Source: Sphingobium trunci (GTDB lineage: Bacteria; Pseudomonadota; Alphaproteobacteria; Sphingomonadales; Sphingomonadaceae). From it: DNA of 64,000 bases. Made by a program: the position numbers and the translations under genes. The stretch's first letter is position 1. Every line of letters begins with the position of its first letter. Positions 10,324 through 20,693 of this stretch are shown piece by piece. The notes beneath the pieces were generated by a model. That model saw nothing but the letters and a program-made list of their open reading frames with translations. It had not been told where the DNA came from and made no database searches. The stretch spans positions 186,001-250,000 of the forward strand of contig NZ_JAKUJY010000001.1 of NCBI RefSeq assembly GCF_022664535.1. The letters are read 5' to 3'.

Positions 10324-11589
10324 ATGCTCCTGCGCTGCCTGCCCCTTGCCCTGTCGCTCGCTGTTCTGGCGGCCTGCACACCAGTCGATCAGAGACCCGC
10401 TGCCATTGCCGCGGTCGAAAACCGGCAAGCGGTCACCATCCTCATTTCCATCGACGGTTTTCGTCCGGATTATCTGCAGCGCGGCGTGACGCCGCATCTG
10501 AACGCGCTGGCGGAGGGGGGTGTCGAAGCGACGATGCGGCCGTCCTTCCCGACAAAGACTTTCCCCAACCATTGGGCGATCGTCACCGGCGACCGGCCGG
10601 ACCGTAGCGGCATCGTCGCCAACACCATGGAGGACGCGGCGCGCCCCGGCGAGAAATTCACCATGGCGAGCGATGATCCCTATTGGTGGAACGAGGCCGA
10701 GCCGATCTGGGTGACAGCGGAAAAGGCGGGGTTGCGGACGGCGACGATTTTCTGGCCCGGTTCCAACGTCGCCTGGGGCGGGACCAGAGCAAAAGACTCG
10801 CCCAACGCCCTGTCCGGCGGCATCCGGCCGAGTGATTGGGCACAGTTCAACCAGCAGATTTCCGGCGTGCAACGGGTCGACGGCATATTGGACCTGCTGC
10901 GCCGTCCAGCGGATATCCGGCCGCGTTTCCTGACGCTCTATTTCGATGCGGTCGATACGGCCGGGCATGAGAATGGGCCGGACGCCGCGGAAACGACCAA
11001 GGCAGCGGGCGATGTCGACGGACAGATCGGCCTGTTGCTCGATGGGCTGAAAGCCTTGGGGCAGCCCGCCAATCTCGTCATCCTGTCCGATCATGGCATG
11101 GCCGCGAAATCCAGCGAACGGGTCATCGTGCTGGACAAGGTGGCCGACCCGGCCGATTATCGCATCGTCGAAAGCGGACCTTATGCGAGCCTGGACGCGA
11201 CGCCGGGTCATGAGAAGGCGTTGGAAGCGCGCATCCTCAAGCCCCAGCCGCATATGCAATGCTGGCGCAAGGCAGCGATTCCTGGTCGTTTCCATTATGG
11301 TACGCACCGGCGGATACCGCCTTATTTCTGCCTCGCCGAAACCGGCTGGGTCATCCAGCCCAGCGCACCAGCCAAGCCCTTTGCCGGCGGCGATCATGGA
11401 TGGGACAATCGCTCGCCGGAAATGCAGGCATTCTTCATCGCCCATGGTCCGGCGTTCGATCAGCGGTTTCGGCCACCTTCCAATTTCGACAATGTCGACG
11501 TCTATCCCTTGCTCGCGCGACTGTTGGGCATCGCTCCTGTCAGCAGCGACGGCAATCCTGCCGTGCTGGAAGGCCTCATACGGAAATAG
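10324..11589 (+). CDS. lipoprotein ectonucleotide pyrophosphatase/phosphodiesterase (type I PDE, alkaline phosphatase superfamily)
   Basis: Predicted periplasm-facing metalloenzyme of the NPP family, 421 aa, hydrolysing nucleotide pyrophosphates or phosphodiesters. The signal peptide ends in LAAC (lipid-modified Cys18). Metal ligand Asp44 lies in SIDGFRPDY, the nucleophile Thr79 in FPTKTFPNHW, further ligands are in YFDAVDTAGH and LSDHGMA, and the last His is in GGDHGWDN. The full set of two-zinc ligands therefore appears intact. It is monocistronic, with 91 bp to the next gene containing the CGTAAA repeat. Confidence 0.88.
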   Translation: MLLRCLPLALSLAVLAACTPVDQRPAAIAAVENRQAVTILISIDGFRPDYLQRGVTPHLNALAEGGVEATMRPSFPTKTFPNHWAIVTGDRPDRSGIVANTMEDAARPGEKFTMASDDPYWWNEAEPIWVTAEKAGLRTATIFWPGSNVAWGGTRAKDSPNALSGGIRPSDWAQFNQQISGVQRVDGILDLLRRPADIRPRFLTLYFDAVDTAGHENGPDAAETTKAAGDVDGQIGLLLDGLKALGQPANLVILSDHGMAAKSSERVIVLDKVADPADYRIVESGPYASLDATPGHEKALEARILKPQPHMQCWRKAAIPGRFHYGTHRRIPPYFCLAETGWVIQPSAPAKPFAGGDHGWDNRSPEMQAFFIAHGPAFDQRFRPPSNFDNVDVYPLLARLLGIAPVSSDGNPAVLEGLIRK

Positions 11590-11618
11590 GCGATACCGGT
11601 CTTCCCACTTCCACTTGA

Positions 11619-11642
11619 CGTAAACGTAAACGTAAACGTAAA
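11619..11642 (+). repeat. four tandem CGTAAA units upstream of a MaoC gene
   Basis: Four exact copies of CGTAAA in tandem, preceded by TTGA, lie 45-68 bp before the start of the MaoC dehydratase gene. The position and the ACGT core suggest an operator array; MerR-family regulators of acyl-CoA catabolism (LiuR type) use ACGTnnACGT-like sites as I recall them, but that link is inference. Confidence 0.7.
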
Positions 11643-11686
11643 GAAAACCTAAGTCCGCATCCATTGCAATAGGAAACGGATTGGAC

Positions 11687-12151
11687 ATGAGCGAGATCAT
11701 CTATTTCGAGGATACGGAAGTCGGCAGCAGCATCGAATTCGAGCCGCTGACGGTCAGCCGCGAAGAGATTGTCGATTTCGCACGCGCATTCGACCCCCAG
11801 CCCTTCCACCTGTCGGACGAGGCAGCGGCGCTGACGCATTTCGGCAGCCTGGCATCCAGCGGCTGGCATACGACGGCCCTGGCGATGAAGATGATGGTCG
11901 CCGCCTGGCAGGCAAATCCGGGGATGCAGGCGGCGAGCCTGGGCGCGCTGGGTGTCGACGAGCTGCGCTGGCTGCAGCCAGTGCGGCCCGGCGATACGCT
12001 GCACGGGCAGTCCGAGGTGATCGAGAAGAAGGCGTCCAAAAGCCGTCCGGAGATGGGCATCGTCAAGACGCTGGTAACCGTCTTCAACCAGCGCGATGAG
12101 CCGGTGCTGACGATGAAGCCGATCGCGATGTTCAGAACCCGTCCGGCTTGA
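11687..12151 (+). CDS. MaoC-like (R)-specific enoyl-CoA hydratase/dehydratase family protein
   Basis: Hot-dog fold dehydratase of 154 aa. The hydratase-2 motif is visible as DFARAFDPQPFHLSDEAA (Asp and His in the catalytic D-x4-H arrangement) followed by ASGW-like HFGSLASSGWHT. Such proteins hydrate or dehydrate acyl-CoA thioesters in fatty-acid, PHA or branched-chain pathways; the substrate is unknown. The ATG at 11687 is preferred over a TTG six bases earlier. Its 3' end overlaps the convergent gene at 12132-12665 by 20 bp. A hexamer repeat array upstream suggests specific regulation. Confidence 0.88.
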   Translation: MSEIIYFEDTEVGSSIEFEPLTVSREEIVDFARAFDPQPFHLSDEAAALTHFGSLASSGWHTTALAMKMMVAAWQANPGMQAASLGALGVDELRWLQPVRPGDTLHGQSEVIEKKASKSRPEMGIVKTLVTVFNQRDEPVLTMKPIAMFRTRPA

Positions 12152-12665
12152 CCCTTTCCGCCGCCGGTTGATTGGCACGGGCGTCGGCGGCCATGATACG
12201 GATTGTCGGCGTCGCCGCGCTGGCGATCTGAATAGTGTGAAGACCCGGCGCAAGGTCGAACCAGACGATCTTGCGGATGCCCGAACAGTCCGGGCCATGG
12301 CCGTGATCCACCGACGGAAGGGCTGTTTTCCCGGTAGCGGCGTCGACCCAGGCCCCTTCCGACAGCGCTATGCCGATGCGGGCGGCGCTCTTGACGGCGA
12401 GGGTGAAAAGGCCGCCATGGCTTTTCGGCACATTCCTGCCCGGGGGCACGGCATATTGGACCTGCGTGCCGGGCCGCAGGGTCGCCGTGACGGGCTTGCC
12501 CAGGATCAGGCGCGGTGCCGTGGAGGCCGTGGCACCCGCGATGGCCGTTCCGCTTTGCGTCCAGCTCGTCCACGGCTCCGCAAGTGGCGCGGGGCTGGCG
12601 CAGCTATCGGGAGCGGCGTGGGCAGCCATGGGGCAGAGCGCCAGCAGGAACAGCAGCCGCTTCAT
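12132..12665 (-). CDS. small secreted protein of unknown function
   Basis: Predicted exported protein of 177 aa. The start at MKRLLFLLALCPMAAHA is preferred because AAGGAA sits about 6 nt upstream; it gives a clean signal peptide cleaved after AHA. The mature part has few Cys (DSCASP near the start and DCSGI in the middle, possibly a disulfide) and no family motif I recognise. The frame extends upstream to overlap the mutL 3' end but that extension is unlikely. It converges on and overlaps the MaoC gene by 20 bp, and is likely co-transcribed behind mutL. Confidence 0.65.
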   Translation of the reverse strand: MKRLLFLLALCPMAAHAAPDSCASPAPLAEPWTSWTQSGTAIAGATASTAPRLILGKPVTATLRPGTQVQYAVPPGRNVPKSHGGLFTLAVKSAARIGIALSEGAWVDAATGKTALPSVDHGHGPDCSGIRKIVWFDLAPGLHTIQIASAATPTIRIMAADARANQPAAERVKPDGF

Positions 12666-12678
12666 CCTCATTTCCTTT

Positions 12679-14457
12679 CTATTTCCGGCCGAACAATTTT
12701 TCGATGTCGCCATGGCCCAGCTTCACCCAGGTCGGGCGGCCATGATTGCACTGGCCGCTGCGGGGAGTGATTTCCATCTCGCGCAACAGGGCGTTCATCT
12801 CGGCAACGCTCAACACCCTTCCCGCCCGGACCGAGCCGTGACAGGCCATGGTCGCCGCGACCAGATCGAGCCGTTCCTTAAGCGATAAGGCGCTGTCATA
12901 GGCGGCGAGATCATCGGCCAGATCGGATACCAGTCCCTGCACATCGCCCTGCCCCAGCATGGCCGGGGTGGCGCGTACCAGCATGGCGGCCGGGCCGAAA
13001 CGTTCCAGTTCCAGCCCGAAATCCCTGAGTTCCTCGATCCGCGCCTCCAGCCGGTCGCATGCCGGTTCGTCCAGTTCCACGACTTCGGGCAGCAGCAGCG
13101 CCTGAGAGGCAATACCCTGCCCGTCCATGGCGCGGCGCATGCGTTCCAGGGTCAGGCGTTCATGCGCGGCATGCTGGTCGACGATCACCAAGCCATCCTC
13201 CGCTTCGGCGACGATATAGGTGCGGGCGACCTGTCCGCGGGCGACGCCGAGGGGGAAGCTGGTACCTTCGGGAGCGGGCGCGGCGGCCGGTTCGGCGCGG
13301 GCCTGCGGCGGGGGAGCGATGAAGCCGGGGCGGCGATCCGCCACCGTGTAGTTAGGCATCGGCGAAGGTCCGCCCGCGGCCTCGAAGATCGGCATGGCGC
13401 TGATCGGCGTCGGGGAAATGGGTTCGGACTTCCACGCCGATAGAGCCGCCGGATCGGCATGCTGCACGGCGCGAAAACCCTCCGCATCGAGGGCGCGGCG
13501 CAGGCCGGAGACGATCATGCCGCGGACCAGCGCGGGATCGCGGAAGCGCACTTCGGTCTTGGCCGGATGGACATTGACGTCGACCTCCAGCGGCGGAACG
13601 TCGAGGAACAGGGCAACCACCGGATGCCGATCCCGCGCCAGCATATCGGCATAGGCACCCCTGACCGCCCCCACCAGCAGGCGGTCGCGCACCGGGCGGC
13701 CGTTGACGAACAGGAACTGATGATCGCCCACCCCGCGATTATAGGTCGGGATCGATGCGACGCCGGACAGGCGAACGCCTTCCCGCTCCAGCGCGACGAT
13801 CACATGATTGTCCGCCAGTGCACGATCGGTCAGCGCGGCGACGCGGTCCTCGCGCGCTTCATCGGCCTGCACGCCCAGCACGCGGCGGCCGTCATGCTCC
13901 ATGCTGAAGGCAACCGAGGGATGCGCCATGGCCAGCCGCCGGACGATATCGAGGCAGGCGGCATATTCCGCCTTGGGCGACCGCAGGAATTTGCGGCGCG
14001 CGGGCACGCGCGCGAAAAGCTGTTCGACAGTGACGCGGGTGCCGGGCGGCAGGGCAGCAGGACCTTCGGCGATCACCACGCCATTGTCGACGGTCCGGTT
14101 CCAGCCGTCCCTGCCCAACGGCCTGCTGTCGATCGAGAGCCGGGCCACGCTGGCGATCGAGGGCAATGCCTCGCCCCGGAACCCCAGAGTCGCAACATTC
14201 TCGATCGCATCATCGGGCAGTTTGGAGGTGGCATGGCGTTCCAGCGCCAGGGCGATCTCCCCCGATTCCATGCCACAGCCGTCGTCGCTCACCTCGATCC
14301 GATCGAGCCCGCCATGGGAAATGCGGATCGCAATGCGCCTCGCCCCCGCATCCAGCGCGTTTTCAACGATTTCCTTGAGCGCGCTGGCGGGTCTTTCGAC
14401 CACTTCGCCCGCGGCGATGCGATTGACCAGATGTTCGGGCAGGCGGCGTATTGACAT
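12679..14457 (-). CDS. mutL: DNA mismatch repair protein MutL with endonuclease motif
   Basis: Mismatch repair coordinator of 592 aa. The N-terminal GHKL ATPase has RIAAGEVVERP, ENALDAGA, DDGCGM and FRGEAL; a Pro/Ala-rich linker spans roughly 350-400. The C-terminal domain carries DQHAAHERLTLE at 427-438, which fits the DQHA(x)2E(x)4E endonuclease signature of MutL from bacteria lacking MutH, so it probably nicks DNA itself. GQCNHGRPTW near the end is also typical. It is transcribed divergently from mreB with 157 bp between them. Confidence 0.96.
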   Translation of the reverse strand: MSIRRLPEHLVNRIAAGEVVERPASALKEIVENALDAGARRIAIRISHGGLDRIEVSDDGCGMESGEIALALERHATSKLPDDAIENVATLGFRGEALPSIASVARLSIDSRPLGRDGWNRTVDNGVVIAEGPAALPPGTRVTVEQLFARVPARRKFLRSPKAEYAACLDIVRRLAMAHPSVAFSMEHDGRRVLGVQADEAREDRVAALTDRALADNHVIVALEREGVRLSGVASIPTYNRGVGDHQFLFVNGRPVRDRLLVGAVRGAYADMLARDRHPVVALFLDVPPLEVDVNVHPAKTEVRFRDPALVRGMIVSGLRRALDAEGFRAVQHADPAALSAWKSEPISPTPISAMPIFEAAGGPSPMPNYTVADRRPGFIAPPPQARAEPAAAPAPEGTSFPLGVARGQVARTYIVAEAEDGLVIVDQHAAHERLTLERMRRAMDGQGIASQALLLPEVVELDEPACDRLEARIEELRDFGLELERFGPAAMLVRATPAMLGQGDVQGLVSDLADDLAAYDSALSLKERLDLVAATMACHGSVRAGRVLSVAEMNALLREMEITPRSGQCNHGRPTWVKLGHGDIEKLFGRK

Positions 14458-14602
14458 TGATTAATGACTAGCCCAAGCGAGCGCTTTCCGCGAGACGCAT
14501 GCCCATAAAAATTGGCGACCATGATTGGTTATCCAGGGGGCCGGCGAAACGTAGGGCGAACTTTCCGACTGTCCCGGTTCGCTTCGCCGGGGGGTGGGCT
14601 GA

Positions 14603-15661
<1,059 letters not shown>

Positions 15662-15673
15662 GGGGGCAAGTGG

Positions 15674-16600
15674 ATGGCGCGGCCACCCAGCCGACGCCCC
15701 GGGCACAACCGGAAGGCGCAATATAGCCTCTTCGCCAGCTATGTCGTGGCGGTGACTGGCGCCGCCATCGGCCTGCTTCTGGTGGTTGTCGCCATATTCG
15801 ATCCGACCGGCTTCGCCGCGATCCGCATCGCGACGGCGGAAATCACGCGCCCGGCCTCGGTCGGCCTCAAGAATATGGTGAGCGGGGTCAGTTCGATTGA
15901 CGAGGTGCTGGCGAGCTATTGGCATGCCGGCTCCCAGAATGTCGCGCTACGCCGCCAGGTAGAAGCCGACCGCAACCGAATCATCGAGGCGAAGGCGGTG
16001 GCGCAGGAGAATCTGCGCCTCAAGAAGCTGTTGAAGCTGGTCGAGGATGATGGCAGCGAATTGCTGACCGCGCGGCTGATCGCCTCTTCCTCCACCAGCA
16101 CGCGGCGGCTGGCGCGGCTGAACGCGGGGCGCTGGCAGGGCGTCCGGCCGGGCATGCCCGTGCGCGCGCCCGAAGGGCTGATCGGGCGCATCCACACGAC
16201 CACGCCCAATACGGCCGAAGTGCTGCTGCTGACCGATACCAGCAACATCGTGCCGGTCCGGCGCGCCAATGACAGCGTGCCCGCCATTTCGACGGGCCTT
16301 GGCGACGGCACGCTGGAAGTCCGGGCGCTGGCAGCGGGACGCAATCCCTTCAAGCCGGGGGACCTGCTGGTGACATCGGGCATTGGCGGCATCTACCAGC
16401 CCAATATCCCGGTCGCGGTGATCGTGCGCATCGAGGGAGAGATCGCCTATGGCGTTCCGCTCGCCAATCCATCGAAGGTCGATGCCGTGGTGGTGGAGCG
16501 CTCCTTCGAGGAAGTGGTGACGCGACCCGAACCCAATGCTCCCGCGCCGCCGGTCGAACCCGAAGCGGCCACCAACGCCATCCACTCGCCCGGCCCATGA
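15674..16600 (+). CDS. mreC: rod shape-determining protein MreC
   Basis: Bitopic inner-membrane protein of 308 aa that links MreB to PBP2 in the elongasome. A short basic cytoplasmic segment precedes a single membrane helix around residues 20-45, then a coiled-coil region (about 75-115) and the beta-rich periplasmic MreC domain (PVRAPEGLIGRIHTTTPN, DLLVTSGIGGIYQPNIPV). It ends in a Pro/Ala-rich tail. An AGGGGGC ribosome site precedes the ATG, 12 bp after mreB. Confidence 0.95.
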   Translation: MARPPSRRPGHNRKAQYSLFASYVVAVTGAAIGLLLVVVAIFDPTGFAAIRIATAEITRPASVGLKNMVSGVSSIDEVLASYWHAGSQNVALRRQVEADRNRIIEAKAVAQENLRLKKLLKLVEDDGSELLTARLIASSSTSTRRLARLNAGRWQGVRPGMPVRAPEGLIGRIHTTTPNTAEVLLLTDTSNIVPVRRANDSVPAISTGLGDGTLEVRALAAGRNPFKPGDLLVTSGIGGIYQPNIPVAVIVRIEGEIAYGVPLANPSKVDAVVVERSFEEVVTRPEPNAPAPPVEPEAATNAIHSPGP

Positions 16601-17124
16601 TCGATCCGCATCTTCAGCATGTACCGCGTCTGGGCCGTCACCCGTCGCGCTTCCGGCTGGTAGGCACGCCGGTGATCACGGTCATGCTGGGGTCGCTGGT
16701 CACTGCGCTGCCGGTAATCGCCCAATCACCGTCGATGCCGATATTCGGCCTGTTGCTGCTGCTGTCCTGGCGGCTGCTGCGGCCCGAATTGTGGCGGGCA
16801 TGGATCGGCCTTCCGCTCGGCCTGTTCGATGATATCGCCAGCGGACAGCCCATCGGCTCCGCCATGTTCCTCTGGACCGTCACGCTGATCGGGATAGACG
16901 CGATCGAACATCGCATGGTCTGGCGCAGCTACCGGCAGGACTGGTTAATCGCGACGGCTGCGATTATCTTCTCCATCGCCGGGGGCGTCTTCTTCGCGCA
17001 CATCACCGGTGGAGGAAAAATCAAGCTGTTGCTGGTAGCGCCGCAAATGCTCTGGACGGTCCTGCTCTTTCCCTTTGTCGTCCGGCAATGTGCCCGGATC
17101 GACCGCTGGCGCGTGATGGCATGA
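16597..17124 (+). CDS. mreD: rod shape-determining protein MreD
   Basis: Polytopic inner-membrane elongasome subunit, 175 aa, with about five hydrophobic segments. Sequence identity to MreD families is weak, as usual, but IFGLLLLLSWRLLRPELW, GLPLGLFDDIASGQPIGS and the position between mreC and mrdA identify it. The start overlaps the mreC stop (ATGA) and the stop overlaps the mrdA start (ATGA), indicating coupled translation. Confidence 0.92.
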   Translation: MIDPHLQHVPRLGRHPSRFRLVGTPVITVMLGSLVTALPVIAQSPSMPIFGLLLLLSWRLLRPELWRAWIGLPLGLFDDIASGQPIGSAMFLWTVTLIGIDAIEHRMVWRSYRQDWLIATAAIIFSIAGGVFFAHITGGGKIKLLLVAPQMLWTVLLFPFVVRQCARIDRWRVMA

Positions 17125-19220
17125 AGCTGTCCTTTCTCAAGAAAAAGACCGTTACAGAAGCTTCCCTGTCCTTCACCTTCACGCGGCGCGCGATGGTGGT
17201 CGGCGGCCTGCAGGCCGGCATCGGCGCGATGCTGGTGACCCGCATGGCGTGGATCAGCGTGGCGGAGAATGAGAAATATAATCTTCTATCGGAAAGCAAC
17301 CGGGTCAATCTAACGCTCATTCCGCCACGGCGCGGATGGATCATCGACCGAAACGGCCGCCCGCTGGCGAACAACCGCACCGATTTCCGCGTCGATCTGA
17401 TCCCCGAGCGCATGACCGATCCGGAGGGAACGATCCGCAACCTCACGCATCTGCTCTCGCTGACCGACGATGAGGTCGACCGGATCAAGGATGAACTGGA
17501 CAAGTCCGCCGGTTTCCGCCCGGTGCAGGTGGCGGAAAAACTGACCTACGACCAGTTCGCTGCCGTTTCCGTGCGCCTGCCCGACCTGCCGGGCGTGGCG
17601 CCCAGCCAGGGCTTTTCGCGCAACTATCCGGCGGGGGCGACCGTCGGGCATCTGCTGGGCTATGTCGGCGCGGCATCGGCCAAGGAATTTGAGGAACGCA
17701 AGGATCCCTTGCTCATCACGCCGGGCTTCAAGGTCGGCAAGGATGGGCTGGAGCGCTCCTTCGACAAGGAATTGACCGGCAAGCCCGGCGCCAAGCGCGT
17801 GGAGGTGACGGCGCGGGGCAAGATCGTGCGCGAACTCACCACCCGGCCCGATACGCCGGGAAACCCGATCAAGCTCACCATCGATGCGGGCCTGCAGGAA
17901 TATGCCGGGCGCCGCCTTGCCACGCAAAGCGGATCGGTGGTGGTGATCGACTGCCATAACGGCGATGTTCTCGCCATGGCGTCGATGCCGAGCTTCGATC
18001 CCAACAGCTTTTCCGACGGCATCAGCCATCTGGAGTGGGACATGCTGTCGAAGGACGACCATGTCCCCTTGCGCAACAAGACCTTGCAGGGCCTCTATCC
18101 GCCCGGATCGACGGTGAAGCCGATGGTTGCGCTGGCGCTGCTGGAAGCAGGGATTTCGCCGATGGATACGGTGAACTGTCCTGGCGCCATCCGCGTCGGC
18201 AACACGCTGTTCCACTGCCACAAGAAGCGGGGGCATGGCTCGCTCAACATGCGCGGCGCCATTGCCCAGAGCTGCGACATCTATTTCTACCAGATGGCAC
18301 AGCGCATCGGCATGGATCGCATCGCCAGCATGGCCCGGCGCGTGGGCATGGGGCAGAAATTCCCCCTGCCCTTCCCCAGCCAAAGCTATGGCACGGTGCC
18401 CGATCCCGCCTGGAAACTGAAGAAATACAAGCAGAAATGGCAGGTCTACGACACGGTCAACGCAACCATCGGTCAGGGCTATATGCTGATCAATCCGTTG
18501 CAGATGGCCGTCATGGCTGCACGGCTGGCGACGGGCAGGCAATTGATGCCCAACTTCATCTTCGGCGCGCAGCGGCCGGCCCCGACGCCCGTCGGCGTCG
18601 ATGAGGAGCATCTGGTCACGATCCGCGACGCGATGAGCGCGGTGGTGAATGGTGGCGGCACCGGCGCGGCGGCGCGGATCAACTTGCCCGGCGTGATGAT
18701 GGCGGGCAAGACCGGCACGGCGCAGGTCCGCCGCATCACCATGACCGAACGCGGCGGCGGCGTGCGCAGCAATGCGTCCCTGCCATTCAAACTGCGCGAC
18801 CATGCGCTGTTCCAAGGGTTCGCGCCGTTCGACAATCCCCGCTACGCCATTGCCTGCATCATCGAGCATGGCGGCCACGTCAACAGGGTCGAGGACGCGC
18901 CGATGATCGCGGCCGACACCATGACCTTCCTGTTCGATCAGGCAAAGGCGATGGAAAAGCTGGAGACGCTGGAAAAGGATTGGGGCGGTCCCCCGGCCGA
19001 CCGCATGGCGCGCCAGATGGCGGCCTATCGCCTGGCCAAGGCGATCGAGAAGGGTGAGGCGCCACCGCCGCAAGCGGCCAATGCGGCCAATGCCGCCAAT
19101 GGGGCTGAGCCGGGCAATGCCGCGACGGGTGCGACACCGCCACCACCCGCTCCGCCCGCGGCGGCCGATGACGACGACACACCGCCACCCCCCGGCCCCG
19201 GCGCAGGCACGGCGCAATGA
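17121..19220 (+). CDS. mrdA: penicillin-binding protein 2 (elongasome transpeptidase)
   Basis: Class B PBP cross-linking peptidoglycan during elongation, 699 aa. An N-terminal membrane helix (about 20-45) is followed by the pedestal domain and transpeptidase domain. The active-site SxxK is in PPGSTVKP, the SxN-equivalent is AQSCDIYFYQ, and the KTG motif is AGKTGTAQVRR. ATGA overlap with mreD fixes the start. Unusual is a C-terminal tail of roughly 60-70 residues made almost only of Ala, Asn, Pro, Gly and Asp, including AANAANAANG and a DDDD cluster. Confidence 0.96.
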   Translation: MKLSFLKKKTVTEASLSFTFTRRAMVVGGLQAGIGAMLVTRMAWISVAENEKYNLLSESNRVNLTLIPPRRGWIIDRNGRPLANNRTDFRVDLIPERMTDPEGTIRNLTHLLSLTDDEVDRIKDELDKSAGFRPVQVAEKLTYDQFAAVSVRLPDLPGVAPSQGFSRNYPAGATVGHLLGYVGAASAKEFEERKDPLLITPGFKVGKDGLERSFDKELTGKPGAKRVEVTARGKIVRELTTRPDTPGNPIKLTIDAGLQEYAGRRLATQSGSVVVIDCHNGDVLAMASMPSFDPNSFSDGISHLEWDMLSKDDHVPLRNKTLQGLYPPGSTVKPMVALALLEAGISPMDTVNCPGAIRVGNTLFHCHKKRGHGSLNMRGAIAQSCDIYFYQMAQRIGMDRIASMARRVGMGQKFPLPFPSQSYGTVPDPAWKLKKYKQKWQVYDTVNATIGQGYMLINPLQMAVMAARLATGRQLMPNFIFGAQRPAPTPVGVDEEHLVTIRDAMSAVVNGGGTGAAARINLPGVMMAGKTGTAQVRRITMTERGGGVRSNASLPFKLRDHALFQGFAPFDNPRYAIACIIEHGGHVNRVEDAPMIAADTMTFLFDQAKAMEKLETLEKDWGGPPADRMARQMAAYRLAKAIEKGEAPPPQAANAANAANGAEPGNAATGATPPPPAPPAAADDDDTPPPPGPGAGTAQ

Positions 19221-20329
19221 GCATCGTCCCGGAACCCCTGACCCAATTTCCCTGGCGGGTGCTGGGCATATTGCTGGCAATCGCCGGATTTGGCACGCTG
19301 GTCCTCTACAGCGCGGCGGGGGGCAGCATCACCCCTTGGGCAATCAACCAGGGCGTGCGCTTCATCATCTTTGCCTGCATGGCACTGGTGCTGAGCCGGA
19401 TACCATTGGAGATTTTCGCGCGATTTGCCTTTCCCGCCTATGGCAGCGTTCTGGTTGCATTGCTGCTGGTCGAGCTGATCGGCGGTGTCGCGGGCGGCAG
19501 TCAGCGATGGATCAATCTAGGCTTCATGCAGTTGCAGCCGTCCGAATTCATGAAGCCGATCATCGTGCTGGCCGTCGCCCGCTTCTATGCCTTGCTGCCG
19601 GTGGGCGAGATCAGGCGCTGGAACGCGATCTGGCCCGCTCTCGTGCTGATCGGCGTCCCCTTCATGCTTGTGCTGGTGCAGCCCGACCTCGGCACCGCGA
19701 CCATGATCGCGGCAGGCGGGGTCACGGTGATGTTCCTGGCGGGCCTTCCTCTGCGGCTGTTCGTCGGATCGGGACTGGCCTTCGCCTGCATCGTGCCGAT
19801 CGCCTTCAGTTTCCTGCATGATTATCAGAAGAACCGGGTCTTGATCTTCCTCGATCCGGAAAGCGATCCGCTGGGCGCGGGATATCATATCAGCCAGTCG
19901 AAGATCGCAATCGGTTCGGGCGGCATCTTCGGCAAGGGCTTCCTCCAGGGGACGCAAAGCCATCTGGATTATCTGCCCGAGGGGCATACCGACTTCGTCT
20001 TCGCTACCATGGCGGAGGAATGGGGGCTGTTGGGCGGGCTCCTGCTGATCGGCGCGTTCATGCTCCTGTTCCGCTGGGGCATCGGCGTATCATTGCGCGC
20101 TCAGGACAAATATGCGCGGCTGGTCGCAGCCGGGCTGACCACGACCGTCTTCTTCTATGTCGCGATCAACCTGATGATGGTCATGGGCCTGGCACCGGTA
20201 GTCGGCATACCCCTGCCCTTCATGTCCTATGGCGGATCATCGATGCTGACGGTCATGCTGTGCGTCGGCATCATCATGGCCATCGAACGGTCCGGCAGGC
20301 GCGGCAGCCGGCCCGGCAATTGGGGTTGA
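19217..20329 (+). CDS. rodA: rod shape-determining protein RodA (SEDS glycosyltransferase)
   Basis: SEDS-family peptidoglycan polymerase partner of PBP2, 370 aa, about ten membrane segments. Recognisable elements are GGSQRWINLGFMQLQPSEFMK, here quoted by its core QRWINLG and QPSEFMKP, LVLVQPDLGTA with the conserved Asp region, LPEGHTDFVFATMAEEWG, and GIPLPFMSYGGSSM. It overlaps mrdA by 4 nt and is the last gene of the mre operon. Confidence 0.97.
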   Translation: MSIVPEPLTQFPWRVLGILLAIAGFGTLVLYSAAGGSITPWAINQGVRFIIFACMALVLSRIPLEIFARFAFPAYGSVLVALLLVELIGGVAGGSQRWINLGFMQLQPSEFMKPIIVLAVARFYALLPVGEIRRWNAIWPALVLIGVPFMLVLVQPDLGTATMIAAGGVTVMFLAGLPLRLFVGSGLAFACIVPIAFSFLHDYQKNRVLIFLDPESDPLGAGYHISQSKIAIGSGGIFGKGFLQGTQSHLDYLPEGHTDFVFATMAEEWGLLGGLLLIGAFMLLFRWGIGVSLRAQDKYARLVAAGLTTTVFFYVAINLMMVMGLAPVVGIPLPFMSYGGSSMLTVMLCVGIIMAIERSGRRGSRPGNWG

Positions 20330-20453
20330 ATCGGCCCTGTTCACAAAAATTTGACCAGGGACGCGATTTCCTGTTTGCAAAGTCGGATGCGGCTGCTAAC
20401 AGCCCGCCCACGCCAAGGCAACGGCCCGATCGGGATCAGCCGGAAGCGAATGT

Positions 20454-20529
<76 letters not shown>

Positions 20530-20566
20530 GATTTTTCGGATATCGGCATCAGCCGGAAGCCGGCGT

Positions 20567-20642
<76 letters not shown>

Positions 20643-20693
20643 AAACGGTGCTTCACCAAATTTCGCTGGATCACTGGCTTTCCCAGCCTCCCG

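Noticed and set aside
11619-11642. CRISPR-like repeat array
   Set aside because: The units are only 6 bp, directly adjacent, with no spacers and no cas genes.
10261-11700. Open frame antisense to the phosphodiesterase gene
   Set aside because: Shadow frame that includes the CGTAAA repeat as a Tyr-Val repeat; no domain and opposite to a gene with a full active site.
17310-19280. Long open frame (656 codons) antisense to mrdA
   Set aside because: It lies opposite a fully motif-supported gene, has composition typical of reverse-strand GC-rich shadows (Arg/His/Gly/Gln-rich), no ribosome site and no recognisable domain.
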